From: Nitrospinota bacterium
GTDB taxonomy: Bacteria; 2-12-FULL-45-22; JACOWJ01
Length of the DNA stretch: 26,231 nt
Assembly (NCBI GenBank): GCA_016176845.1
Contig: JACOWJ010000032.1
Coordinates: forward strand, 1 to 26,231
Direction of reading: 5' to 3'
The notes under the pieces are model-generated. The model saw only the letters and a program-made list of their open reading frames with translations, did not search any database and had not been told where the DNA came from. Of this stretch, positions 8,132-16,883 are shown piece by piece (the first letter of the stretch is position 1; every line of letters begins with the position of its first letter). Position numbers and translations under genes: made by a program.

Positions 8132-8214
8132 ATTTTTACCGTGAAAATGCCAAGGTCTCTCGAAGGTCGTTTTCCTACGCGGGAGCGTCCAACTTGGGTT
8201 GGCCATGTCGGTTT
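8132..8214 (+). repeat. Dispersed two-hairpin repeat, copy B
   Basis: An 83-bp copy of the family described for 2843-2924. Hairpin 1 is GAAAATGCC (8143-8151) with GGTCGTTTTC (8165-8174), one bulged base. Hairpin 2 is a perfect CCAAC-TTGG-GTTGG (8189-8202). The copy fills the junction after rtcA, and its GTGAAAATG supplies the start codons (GTG 8141 or ATG 8147) of the next gene, whose first ~24 residues are repeat-encoded. Confidence 0.8.
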
Positions 8215-9079
8215 ACAGGAGCGGATCGAAACGGCGTACGGGCTGCTGGAGGCGTGCCGGCTTTGTCCCAGGCGCTGTGGGGTGAATCGGCTCAAGGGAG
8301 AGAAGGGGTTTTGTCGAAGTGGGCTCCTGCCCATCATCTCCAGCTACGGTCCCCACTTCGGAGAGGAGAGGCCCCTGGTCGGCCTGAGGGGATCGGGAAC
8401 GATCTTTTTCACCCACTGCAACTTGGGCTGTGTCTTTTGTCAGAATTACGATATCAGCCACGGGGGTCATGGCCGGGAGATCTCCCTGGAACAACTGGCC
8501 GACTTGATGGTGGAGTTACAGGAAGAAGGCTGCCACAATCTCAACTTCGTCACCCCCACCCATTTCTCCGCTCAGATCCTGGCGGCCCTACCCCAGGCTA
8601 TCGCGCAGGGACTGAACCTCCCCTTGGTTTATAACTGTGGAGGCTATGAATCCTTAGAGGTGCTGGGGCTGTTGGAAGGCCTCTTCGATATCTATATGCC
8701 CGATCTCAAGTTTGCTGATTCTCAGATCGGGCAGGCCTATTGCGCGGTTCCAGATTATTTCGAGGTGGCTCGGGAAGCACTGAAGGAGATGCACCGTCAG
8801 GTGGGAGACCTGCTGATGGATGAAAGGGGGATCGCCCAACGAGGCCTGTTGATCAGGCATTTGGTCCTGCCCAACGGTCTCGCCGGCACCCAGGAAGCTA
8901 TGGAGTTTCTGGCCCACGAGGTCTCTCGCCACACCTATGTCAACCTCATGGACCAGTACCGTCCTTGTTATGAGGCCAGCCGGCATGCTCCATTAAATCG
9001 GCGAATCACACGAGCCGAGTTCGAGGAGGCGCTCCGGATAACGCAGCAGGCCGGCCTCTATCGATTGGACGGGTTCTAA
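8141..9079 (+). CDS. PflX-type radical SAM protein (PFL-activase homologue)
   Basis: A 312-residue radical SAM protein of the PflX/COG1313 group, homologous to pyruvate formate-lyase activating enzymes but of unproven substrate. It has an N-terminal cysteine cluster 'CRLCPRRCGVNR...GFCRSG' (C39, C42, C46), the SAM motif C93-x3-C97-x2-C100 ('CNLGCVFCQNY'), 'GCHNLNFVTPTHF', 'VYNCGGYES', 'DIYMPDLKF', 'LIRHLVLPN' and 'YVNLMDQYRPCYEA'. The frame has no start codon between ATG 8147 and the conserved domain, so translation must begin in repeat copy B (GTG 8141 or ATG 8147). The N-terminal ~24 residues are therefore repeat-derived and not part of the family. It is 54 bp downstream of rtcA on the same strand; no glycyl-radical enzyme is nearby. 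Confidence 0.88.
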   Translation: MKMPRSLEGRFPTRERPTWVGHVGLQERIETAYGLLEACRLCPRRCGVNRLKGEKGFCRSGLLPIISSYGPHFGEERPLVGLRGSGTIFFTHCNLGCVFCQNYDISHGGHGREISLEQLADLMVELQEEGCHNLNFVTPTHFSAQILAALPQAIAQGLNLPLVYNCGGYESLEVLGLLEGLFDIYMPDLKFADSQIGQAYCAVPDYFEVAREALKEMHRQVGDLLMDERGIAQRGLLIRHLVLPNGLAGTQEAMEFLAHEVSRHTYVNLMDQYRPCYEASRHAPLNRRITRAEFEEALRITQQAGLYRLDGF

Positions 9080-9085
9080 CAGTCT

Positions 9086-9207
9086 ATCCGGAAACCATTC
9101 GTGTCAACTTAAGGTTTGGTCCTGGGAGTGCGGCCATCTTGGCCGCTCTTTGCAGGCGGGGACGCCCGCGTTCCCAGGGGTTAAGTTGACACGAATGATC
9201 CGGAAAC
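9086..9207. mobile_element. MITE-like palindromic element with flanking direct repeats
   Basis: Perfect 17-bp terminal inverted repeats (9096-9112 and 9181-9197, outer end CATTCGTGTCAACTTAA) bound a 102-bp element. A perfect 10-bp direct repeat, ATCCGGAAAC, abuts both ends (9086-9095 and 9198-9207), as a target-site duplication would. Inside are nested palindromes: CCTGGGA/TCCCAGG (9121-9127/9172-9178) and GCGGCC-ATCTT-GGCCGC (9130-9146). It contains no gene. It lies between convergent genes, so it could also act as a bidirectional transcript end. No transposase is nearby; mobility is inferred from structure alone. Confidence 0.65.
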
Positions 9208-9268
9208 ACTCCTTATCTCCTTTGCTTTTTCGGTCAAGGGAGGCTTTGAGAAGGTTTTCGGATAGGCT

Positions 9269-9814
9269 TTATCGTTCCAACGCAGCACTTGGCTCCCGGG
9301 AGATCAGCTCCGGTTTGATCTCATAAGTATACGGATAGCCTTTGGCCTTCCAACCGTCCACGTTTCTCAGCCCCGTTTTCCTGTCTGTCTGCCCCTCAAA
9401 ACCGTCCTTCAAATTGTAAACGGTAAAACCCAAGGCTGCCATTCGGGCGCAAGCCGCACGGCTTCTGCCTCCGCTGCGGCAATAAACGATATATTTGCGC
9501 CCCTTGTCCAGGCGGGACAGCAACTCCTTTTCGAAAGCCGGATTGGGCTGATCATGCTGATAGGTGGTTGGATTCCAGAGCTCCCAAGGGAGGTTGATCG
9601 CCCCCGTGATATGGCCCACATAGGCGTATTCCTGAGGTGTCCTCACATCAAGGAACAAAACCCCCTGGGGCTCCTTCTGGGCCATCGCCTGGGCCTCCTC
9701 TACGCTGAGATTCGAGCAGGCGGCCTCCGCGGAAGGAGCTTGAGGGGAAGAGAAAAGGAGAAGCGAGGAGAGACCCGCCAGCACCCATGAGGTTAAGATC
9801 GAGCTCTTGAACAT
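9269..9814 (-). CDS. Exported rhodanese-like sulfurtransferase domain protein
   Basis: A 181-residue single-domain rhodanese. An N-terminal signal sequence (about residues 1-31, hydrophobic 'WVLAGLSSLLLF', cut near 'SAEA|AC') places it in the periplasm. Rhodanese marks are 'VLFLDVRTPQEYAYVGHITG', 'AINLPW', and the active loop 'CRSGGRSR' with catalytic C112. The next cysteine sits at C122 ('AACARM'). ATG 9814 is preferred over TTG 9820 because AAAGG lies seven bases before it. It begins about 20 bp after the sigma-factor gene, so it is likely in the same transcript. Rhodaneses carry persulfide sulfur; the partner here is unknown. Confidence 0.88.
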   Translation of the reverse strand: MFKSSILTSWVLAGLSSLLLFSSPQAPSAEAACSNLSVEEAQAMAQKEPQGVLFLDVRTPQEYAYVGHITGAINLPWELWNPTTYQHDQPNPAFEKELLSRLDKGRKYIVYCRSGGRSRAACARMAALGFTVYNLKDGFEGQTDRKTGLRNVDGWKAKGYPYTYEIKPELISREPSAALER

Positions 9815-9833
9815 CGCCAAGCCTTTCTAGGCA

Positions 9834-11573
9834 TCAAGAGAGCGTTTCGTTCAGGTACTCCAGAAACTTCCTCCTGGTGTGATGCCGCAACTTTTCCAAG
9901 GCCAGAAATTCGATCTGCCGGATCCGCTCGCGGCTGAGACCCAACACGTCCCCGATCTCCTGGAGCGTGTAATCCGAAGGCTCCCCGATGCCAAAACGCA
10001 TCCGGATGACCTGCTCCTCCTTTGGGGTGAGGGTGGCCAGGGCCCGGTTGACCTGTCGGGCCATATCCTTGTGGATGACCGCTTCGGCTGGCGAGATGGT
10101 CTTTTTATCCTCAATGAAGTCGGCCAAGCGGCTGTCCTCATCCCCGATGGGCATCTCCAGGGAGATCGGCCTTTTGGTGATCCGCATGATCTCTCGGACC
10201 TCCTCCGGCGTCATCTTCATCTCCTGAGCGATCTCCTCCAGCGAGGGCTCTTTGCCTTGCTCCTTCCACAGCCGATGAGAGACGGCAACCATCCGCTTGA
10301 TCGTCTCGGTGACATAGACCGGGATCCGAATGGTGCGGGCCTGTTCGGCCAGAGCGCGGGTGATCGACTGCCGGATCCACCAGATGGCATAGGTGCTGAA
10401 TTTATAGCCTTTTCGGTAATCGTATTTCTCGGCGGCCCGGATCAGCCCAATATTTCCCTCCTGGACCAGATCCAGGAACTTCAGCCCTCGGTAGGTGTAC
10501 TGTTTGGCAATGGTAATGACCAGCCTCAGGTTGGCCTCGATCAGCTTATTTTTGGCTTCTTTGACCCTGGTCTCCCCTCGCTCGATCGCCGCCATCACCT
10601 CCCGGAACTCCTCCAGAGAGATGGGAATCTTGAGCTCATATTCCGGGGCCTCCCGGACCTTAATCGCCCGCCGCCGGCCCTTTTCCCGCTTGATCTCCCG
10701 GGTGGACATGGAGGAAGTGAACAAGATGTTCCTACCCGCCTGTTGGCCGTTCGCGTCGGCCTCCCGCTCCACCCGGATCCATTGTTCTCGGAGCCCATGG
10801 ACGATCTGATCAATCCACTCCTTATTGAGCTCAAGCTCCTCCAACAGCTGGGACATTTTCTCCCGATAGGTTTGCAGCTTATGCTCCAGCGCCTTGCGCT
10901 CTTCCTCGTCTTTTTGCGACTGAAGGGCAACCTGGAGGGCCTCCCGGAGCTTGACCACTTTTCTACCGAGCATCTTCAGCTTCCGGACAATCTCCAGAAA
11001 CCTCTGCCTGCGCCGTCCTTTTTCCTCTTCAGAGCAAGCCTCATCGTCCAGTCCCTGAACAATATCCTCAATGCGCTTTTTGTCCTCCTGGAGTTTCTCC
11101 TCCAAGGCGAAGACCTGTAGGACGGCCAGGGGGGTCCGGAAGCCCGCCCTCCGGATCTCCATCTCCCCCCCTTCTTTCATCTTGCCTAGCTCCACCTCTC
11201 CCTCGCGTGTGAGCAGGGGCAGGGAGGCCATATCGCGAAAATAGGCCCGGAATGGATCCAGGAAGCTCTCTTCTTCTTCCTCTTCCTCCTCCTCGATTTC
11301 TTCGGGTTCTCCCACGACCGCCTCTTCGACCGCTGGCAACTCTTCGATCGATAGCTCGTCGATCGGCAGCTCGTCGGTTTTGTCCCCCTGAACCCCCACC
11401 TCCGCAGCCTCATCGAGGTCTATCTCATCCTCTTCCAAGGTCTGCAACAGGTTGCTGATCCCTCGGGTGGACACCTCCCCCTTCCCCTCTTCCAACCCCT
11501 CCGAAGGCAAGAGGTCCTCTTCCTCTAGCCCAAAAAGAGCCTCGATTTCTTTGGATCCTTTTCCTTTCGGCAT
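9834..11573 (-). CDS. RNA polymerase sigma-70 factor, RpoD/SigA group (divergent)
   Basis: A 579-residue sigma factor. An acidic N-terminus includes an unbroken run of eight Glu near residue 97. Region 1.2 follows ('[23 protein letters not shown]'), then a charged helical non-conserved region, then regions 2-4. Core motifs are '[13 protein letters not shown]', '[20 protein letters not shown]', '[16 protein letters not shown]', '[15 protein letters not shown]', and the -35 helix '[20 protein letters not shown]'. It departs from strict housekeeping consensus (AIWW for [14 protein letters not shown] for [23 protein letters not shown] for AKALRKLRHPSRS). It may therefore be the sole RpoD of this lineage or a second RpoD-like factor. 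Start ATG 11573 has GAGGGGG upstream. The rhodanese gene follows closely. Confidence 0.9.
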   Translation of the reverse strand: MPKGKGSKEIEALFGLEEEDLLPSEGLEEGKGEVSTRGISNLLQTLEEDEIDLDEAAEVGVQGDKTDELPIDELSIEELPAVEEAVVGEPEEIEEEEEEEEESFLDPFRAYFRDMASLPLLTREGEVELGKMKEGGEMEIRRAGFRTPLAVLQVFALEEKLQEDKKRIEDIVQGLDDEACSEEEKGRRRQRFLEIVRKLKMLGRKVVKLREALQVALQSQKDEEERKALEHKLQTYREKMSQLLEELELNKEWIDQIVHGLREQWIRVEREADANGQQAGRNILFTSSMSTREIKREKGRRRAIKVREAPEYELKIPISLEEFREVMAAIERGETRVKEAKNKLIEANLRLVITIAKQYTYRGLKFLDLVQEGNIGLIRAAEKYDYRKGYKFSTYAIWWIRQSITRALAEQARTIRIPVYVTETIKRMVAVSHRLWKEQGKEPSLEEIAQEMKMTPEEVREIMRITKRPISLEMPIGDEDSRLADFIEDKKTISPAEAVIHKDMARQVNRALATLTPKEEQVIRMRFGIGEPSDYTLQEIGDVLGLSRERIRQIEFLALEKLRHHTRRKFLEYLNETLS

Positions 11574-11850
11574 ATTGATTGAGCCCCCTCTATCCGTCTC
11601 TTTTTTAGAGCTAACGCGGGCAGGGTTCTCCTTGGATAAATTCTTCCTTTTGAAAATGGTTTTAATTTTCTTGCTCCTTAGCGGATCTGAGGCCCCCCAC
11701 CTATTACCCGGACTTTCATATCCGGAGCGGGTTTAGGCCGTTTCTCTTTCGTTCTTTTTTGGCCCATTGTCAAGCTTGATAAGCATTGAATAAGGTGGTA
11801 ATCCTCTTTTCGGCCATCCATCGGAAAAGATTAGGCCTTAAAGCAAAGGC
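11574..11850 (-). promoter_or_regulatory. Leader of the sigma-factor gene
   Basis: This 277-bp gap separates the R3H ATPase from the sigma factor, both minus strand. A perfect TTGACA (-35) is present at 11768-11773 on the minus strand, but the hexamer 17 bases downstream (GAAAGA) is a poor -10, so the promoter is not proven. A 13-codon minus-strand frame starting ATGAAAGTCCGG and ending TAA (within about 11680-11722) lies in the leader without a clear ribosome site. Several AAGGAG-like motifs lack a following start codon. Confidence 0.3.
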
Positions 11851-13479
<1,629 letters not shown>

Positions 13480-13663
13480 AAGAGGCCATGTCCTATGTAA
13501 AAACCTTGGAGGGGAACCTCAGACAGGTCACTCGACGGCCTCTCCTCCGATGTTCCGGCTCGTTGCGCCCGGCTACGCTCGAAATGTCCACGCCTGTCCG
13601 CCTCTACATCTTTATTCGAAAAGGTAGTTCAATCTCCCTCATACAATGGAAACGAAACGATAT

Positions 13664-13692
13664 AAGATAATCAATTTTTTTATTTTTTTCAA
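13664..13692 (-). promoter_or_regulatory. Candidate sigma-70 promoter for the R3H ATPase gene
   Basis: On the minus strand TTGAAA (13692-13687) is followed after exactly 17 bases by TATCTT (13669-13664), five and four matches of six to the -35 and -10 consensus. The spacer is almost all A/T. Transcription would start near 13657 and leave a leader of about 180 nt before ATG 13479. Confidence 0.45.
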
Positions 13693-13827
13693 GGAAATTT
13701 TTTAGAGCCCGATATAAACCCCCTTGCCATCCCCATCGAGGCAAATTCTCAACTTCATAGGTTGAAATAAGACTTTTCATGGACACGGTCAAGAAAAGGC
13801 GAGCCAAAAACCCAACTGAAATAAGGT

Positions 13828-13856
13828 TTGACTGGCCGGGCCAACTGTGAGATGAT
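13828..13856 (+). promoter_or_regulatory. Candidate sigma-70 promoter for amrBA
   Basis: TTGACT (13828-13833), a 17-bp spacer, then GATGAT (13851-13856): five and four of six consensus matches. Transcription would start near 13863, close to TTG 13866, which favours the downstream ATG 13923 as the true start and a leader of about 60 nt. Confidence 0.45.
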
Positions 13857-13922
13857 GATAAACCCTTGAGCATATTCGAGCAGGTTTTGGTTAAGGGCTT
13901 CATAGAGGAAGAGGTCATTCCC

Positions 13923-15404
13923 ATGGATTTCTCCGTATCCTGGACGGCCAGGGAGAATCGGCAGGAGGTGCGCCCTTCCATCCTAAAAGGGACATGGTAC
14001 CCAGCCACCGCCCAGTCCCTGGGTAGTCAAGTGGATACCTTACTACAGGAGGCCAAACCCATCAATTTGCGGGGGGCACTCCTGGCCCTTATCTCTCCCC
14101 ATGCCGGCTACATCTACTCAGGCCGATGCGCAGCCCATGCTTACCGGGCCTTAATTGGCCGGAGCTATCGGCGGGTGATCGTCCTGGCTCCCAGCCATTA
14201 CGGGGATTTTCGAGGCGTTTCGGCCCTGCCGGTCTCGCATTATGAGACCCCCCTGGGCCTGGTGGAGGTAGACCAAGAGGCCGTCAAATCGTTGCGTGCT
14301 CATCCCCTGATCGAAACGCAGGTGGAGGCCGACCTCAAGGAGCACTCACTGGAGATCCAGTTGCCCTTTCTCCAGCGATCCTTACAGGGCTTCAAGCTGG
14401 TACCCCTCCTGGTCGGGCAGCTGGCGGCGGAGGACTACCCTGCCCTGGCCCAAGAGGTTCAACACCAGGTGGATGATCACACGCTCCTGATCGCCAGCTC
14501 AGACTTTACTCACTATGGGCCTCGATTTGGCTATCTTCCCTTCGAGAGCGAGGTCCCGTACCGGATCCGTACTCTGGATTCCCATGCCTTGGCGCGGATC
14601 GAGGAATTGGACCCCCATGGCTTCCTGGGCTACGTGGCCAGTACGGGCTCCACCATCTGCGGCTTTCGGCCCATCGCCCTCCTGCTGCACACTTTGCCGG
14701 AGGATGCCCACGGACAGCTGATGGACTATTATACTTCCGGAGAGATTAGCGGGGACTATCGCAACGCGGTGAGTTACGCCTCGCTCGCCTTCACTCGCGA
14801 CCCGGAGCTATTGGATCGGGAAGAGAAGAGGACCTTGCTCTCCATTGCCCGTGACACGATGGAGCTCTATCTGAGGACCGGCATGGTGCTGGAAGCCGAG
14901 TTCAGTCAATATCCCTTGACAGACAAGATTCAAAGGAAACAGGGGGCCTTCGTAACCCTGGAGAAAGATGGAAGGCTCCGGGGATGCATCGGCAACGTCC
15001 TGCCCATCAAGCCCCTTCATGAGACAGTAAGGGACAATGCGATCAATGCCGCCGCGCGCGATCCCCGTTTCCCGGCCATGACGATCGATGAGGCATCCCA
15101 AGTGACCCTGGAAGTCTCGGTCCTGAGCCCTTTGAAGAGGACCACGGCTTATCGGGAGATCCGAGTTGGCCGGCATGGCATGCTCATTAAAAAGGGGCCT
15201 CATAGCGGCTTGCTTCTTCCCCGGGTAGCCGCCGAGCGGCATTGGGACCTCCAAACCTTCCTGGAAAACACTTGCTTGAAGGCAGGGCTCCAACCCCACG
15301 ATTGGAGGGAGGGCGCCGAGATCTATATCTTTACCGCCCAGGCCTTCTCCGAAAAGAATGCCTCGACAGGTGCCCCTCCGTTTCAGGGGCTGGCCTCTCG
15401 TTGA
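13923..15404 (+). CDS. amrBA: AmmeMemoRadiSam AmrB-AmrA fusion (Memo + AMMECR1 domains)
   Basis: A 493-residue fusion. The N-terminal Memo-like domain (about 1-285) begins 'VRPSILKGTWYP' and keeps the three pocket residues of the family: H60 ('SPHAGYIYSG'), H92 ('APSHYGDF') and C246 ('TICGFRPI'). The spacing H60-H92 equals that of human MEMO1 H49-H81. The C-terminal AMMECR1 domain (about 305-475) contains 'RKQGAFVTLEKDGRLRGCIGN' with C355, 'NAINAAARDPRFPAM' and 'LEVSVLSPL'. ATG 13923 is preferred over TTG 13866 because AGAGGAAGAGG stands just upstream and the family start aligns there. These two domains and AmrS are the name-giving triad; AmrS is at 5321-6340. The biochemical role of the triad is unknown to me; Memo resembles non-heme iron dioxygenases in fold. 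Confidence 0.93.
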   Translation: MDFSVSWTARENRQEVRPSILKGTWYPATAQSLGSQVDTLLQEAKPINLRGALLALISPHAGYIYSGRCAAHAYRALIGRSYRRVIVLAPSHYGDFRGVSALPVSHYETPLGLVEVDQEAVKSLRAHPLIETQVEADLKEHSLEIQLPFLQRSLQGFKLVPLLVGQLAAEDYPALAQEVQHQVDDHTLLIASSDFTHYGPRFGYLPFESEVPYRIRTLDSHALARIEELDPHGFLGYVASTGSTICGFRPIALLLHTLPEDAHGQLMDYYTSGEISGDYRNAVSYASLAFTRDPELLDREEKRTLLSIARDTMELYLRTGMVLEAEFSQYPLTDKIQRKQGAFVTLEKDGRLRGCIGNVLPIKPLHETVRDNAINAAARDPRFPAMTIDEASQVTLEVSVLSPLKRTTAYREIRVGRHGMLIKKGPHSGLLLPRVAAERHWDLQTFLENTCLKAGLQPHDWREGAEIYIFTAQAFSEKNASTGAPPFQGLASR

Positions 15405-15614
15405 AGGGACAAGTCTCAGGGGACGCTTTGGGAAGCTGCGCTTCTTAAACAGAGGCGGAAAAGCTCCCCGATTTATCGGTCGAGGAGGTTCCGCAAACAA
15501 TATACTTGCCCAGAAAAGTTTTTCCCGCTGGCAAGATGCTGGCTCCACGGTGGGGTGGGCTTCCAGCCTGCCCAAACTTATCTGGATAACTATAACTGCA
15601 TGAGGAGTTAATCA

Positions 15615-16769
15615 ATGCAGATGGAAAAGATCATCGAACAGTGTCGAGAATCCGTCGAGGACTTCGCGTTCTCGGAGGCTAAGCGATGGAAAGAGCAACA
15701 CCCGGGAGGAAAGGTAATCGGCTATTTTCCGGTCTATACGCCCGTGGAGATCATTCATGCCGCGGGCATGCTCCCGGTGGCCGTCTATGGGGCGGGCAAC
15801 CGGATCGAGGTCAAGCAGGCCGACTCGCGCCTCCCTTCCTTCATCTGCTCCATCCCCCGGACCACGGTGGAGATGGCCTTCCGGGGAATGTGGGACTTCC
15901 TGGACCTGATGCTCTTCCATCCTATCTGCGACGTGGCCCGCAACCTGGTCCAGATCTGGCACCGTAACTTCTCTCACGTGCCCACCGACCTCCTCTACCT
16001 GCCCCAGAACCTGGTCAGTCGTCGCTCTGGGGAGTACCTCTGCGATGAATACGCTCGGTTCAAACGGCTCTTGGAGGAGCTTTCCGGAAAGCAAATCTCC
16101 CCGGAATCCCTCCGCCACAGCCTCCAGCTTTACAACCGCCAGCGCGCCCTTATCCGGCGGCTCTACGAGATCCGAAGGCATTCTCCCTGGCTGATCTCTG
16201 CCGCCGATACCTATGCCCTGCTCCGGGTGGGGACCCGAATCCCGGTGGAGGAGCACCTGGGCATGCTGGAGGCGGTCCTGGCCGAGCTGCCGGGGCGAAA
16301 GGCCAAGCCCCTGGACAAGATCCGGGTGGTCTTCGAGGGAAGCTTCTGCGAGCAGCCTCCCCTGGAGTTCATCGAGGTGATCGAGGACGTCTGCGATATC
16401 GTGGAGGACGACTTTATCATGGCCAGCCGCTGGATTACGGGCCCCGTCCCCGAGGAAGGGGATCCCTTGAGGGCCCTGGCCTTGAGCTACCGAGATCTCT
16501 TCTCCTACTCCTCCATTCAGCACGACGGCCGCCGCTCCAAGTCCCCAGGGCTGCTGGAGAAGTGCCGCCGGTCTGGGGCCCAGGCGGTCATCCTTTCTCC
16601 TCCCAAGTTCTGCGAGCCGGGCCTGGACGACCAGGTCCTCTTCGCCCAGGCGCTGCAGCAGGAGGGTATTCCCTACCTGGCCATGGAGTTCGAGGAGAAG
16701 ATGACCACCTTCGAGCCCGTGCGGCTCCAGGTGGAGACCTTTGCCGAGTCCTTGTTGTTTTATGCCTGA
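15615..16769 (+). CDS. 2-Hydroxyacyl-CoA dehydratase / benzoyl-CoA reductase D-type subunit (HgdB/BcrC-like)
   Basis: A 384-residue member of the 2-hydroxyglutaryl-CoA dehydratase D-component family (HgdB, FldC, BcrB/C). These proteins hold a [4Fe-4S] cluster that passes one electron, activated by an ATP-dependent partner, to an acyl-CoA. Visible marks are 'YFPVYTPVEIIHAAGMLPV' and three conserved cysteines as cluster ligands: C78 ('FICSIPRTT'), C105 ('HPICDVARN') and C333 ('KFCEPG'). 'VEDDFIMASRW' is also typical. The start ATG 15615 follows GAGGAG. Family enzymes need a second D-type subunit and an ATPase activator (HgdC/BcrA-D type); neither is in the window. It is followed after 114 bp by the acyl-CoA mutase, suggesting one pathway. 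Substrate unknown; benzoyl-CoA reductase subunit C is the closest impression, by eye only. Confidence 0.85.
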   Translation: MQMEKIIEQCRESVEDFAFSEAKRWKEQHPGGKVIGYFPVYTPVEIIHAAGMLPVAVYGAGNRIEVKQADSRLPSFICSIPRTTVEMAFRGMWDFLDLMLFHPICDVARNLVQIWHRNFSHVPTDLLYLPQNLVSRRSGEYLCDEYARFKRLLEELSGKQISPESLRHSLQLYNRQRALIRRLYEIRRHSPWLISAADTYALLRVGTRIPVEEHLGMLEAVLAELPGRKAKPLDKIRVVFEGSFCEQPPLEFIEVIEDVCDIVEDDFIMASRWITGPVPEEGDPLRALALSYRDLFSYSSIQHDGRRSKSPGLLEKCRRSGAQAVILSPPKFCEPGLDDQVLFAQALQQEGIPYLAMEFEEKMTTFEPVRLQVETFAESLLFYA

Positions 16770-16786
16770 TGAGTCCGGAACAATCA

Positions 16787-16859
16787 AGTTAAGTTTTAAG
16801 TTTTAGGTGTTAAGTTTTAGGTTTCTTGCTTAACACTTAAAACCTGAAACTTAAAACTT
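16787..16859. repeat. Heptanucleotide inverted repeat of TTAAG/TTTTA type
   Basis: Text with a 7-bp period, GTTTTAA/GTTTTAG/GTGTTAA/GTTTTAG, then reversed as ACTTAAA/ACCTGAA/ACTTAAA. The outer arms pair (AAGTTTTAAGTTT with AAACTTAAAACTT, one mismatch further in), so the RNA would form a long AU-rich hairpin. It fills the gap between the dehydratase subunit and the mutase. It could attenuate transcription or merely be a repeat footprint. Confidence 0.75.
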
Positions 16860-16883
16860 TCCCGTAAATTAAAAGGAAGCCCG

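Larger units (their letters stand above)
13480..13922. other. Divergent intergenic region between the R3H ATPase and amrBA
   Basis: About 440 bp without a convincing gene. It is GC-normal near 13490-13610, then strongly AT-rich from about 13655 to 13705 (runs of T and A). It holds the two promoter candidates listed separately, one for each direction. Short open frames here have no recognisable protein character. Confidence 0.5.

Noticed and set aside
8005-8337. Minus-strand small gene over the rtcA/PflX junction
   Set aside because: It is a shadow of the rtcA end, repeat copy B and the PflX-like N-terminus, with no independent protein signal.
9879-11120. 413-codon open frame antisense to the sigma factor
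   Set aside because: Leu/Asp/Pro-rich shadow without domain character; the sigma regions on the minus strand are decisive.
13866-13922. TTG start for amrBA
   Set aside because: The predicted transcription start is within a few bases of it, and ATG 13923 has a strong ribosome site and matches the family N-terminus.
15405-15614. A small gene or RNA between amrBA and the dehydratase subunit
   Set aside because: No open frame with protein character, no clear hairpin followed by a T-run, and no recognised RNA; only the GAGGAG site of the next gene is supported.
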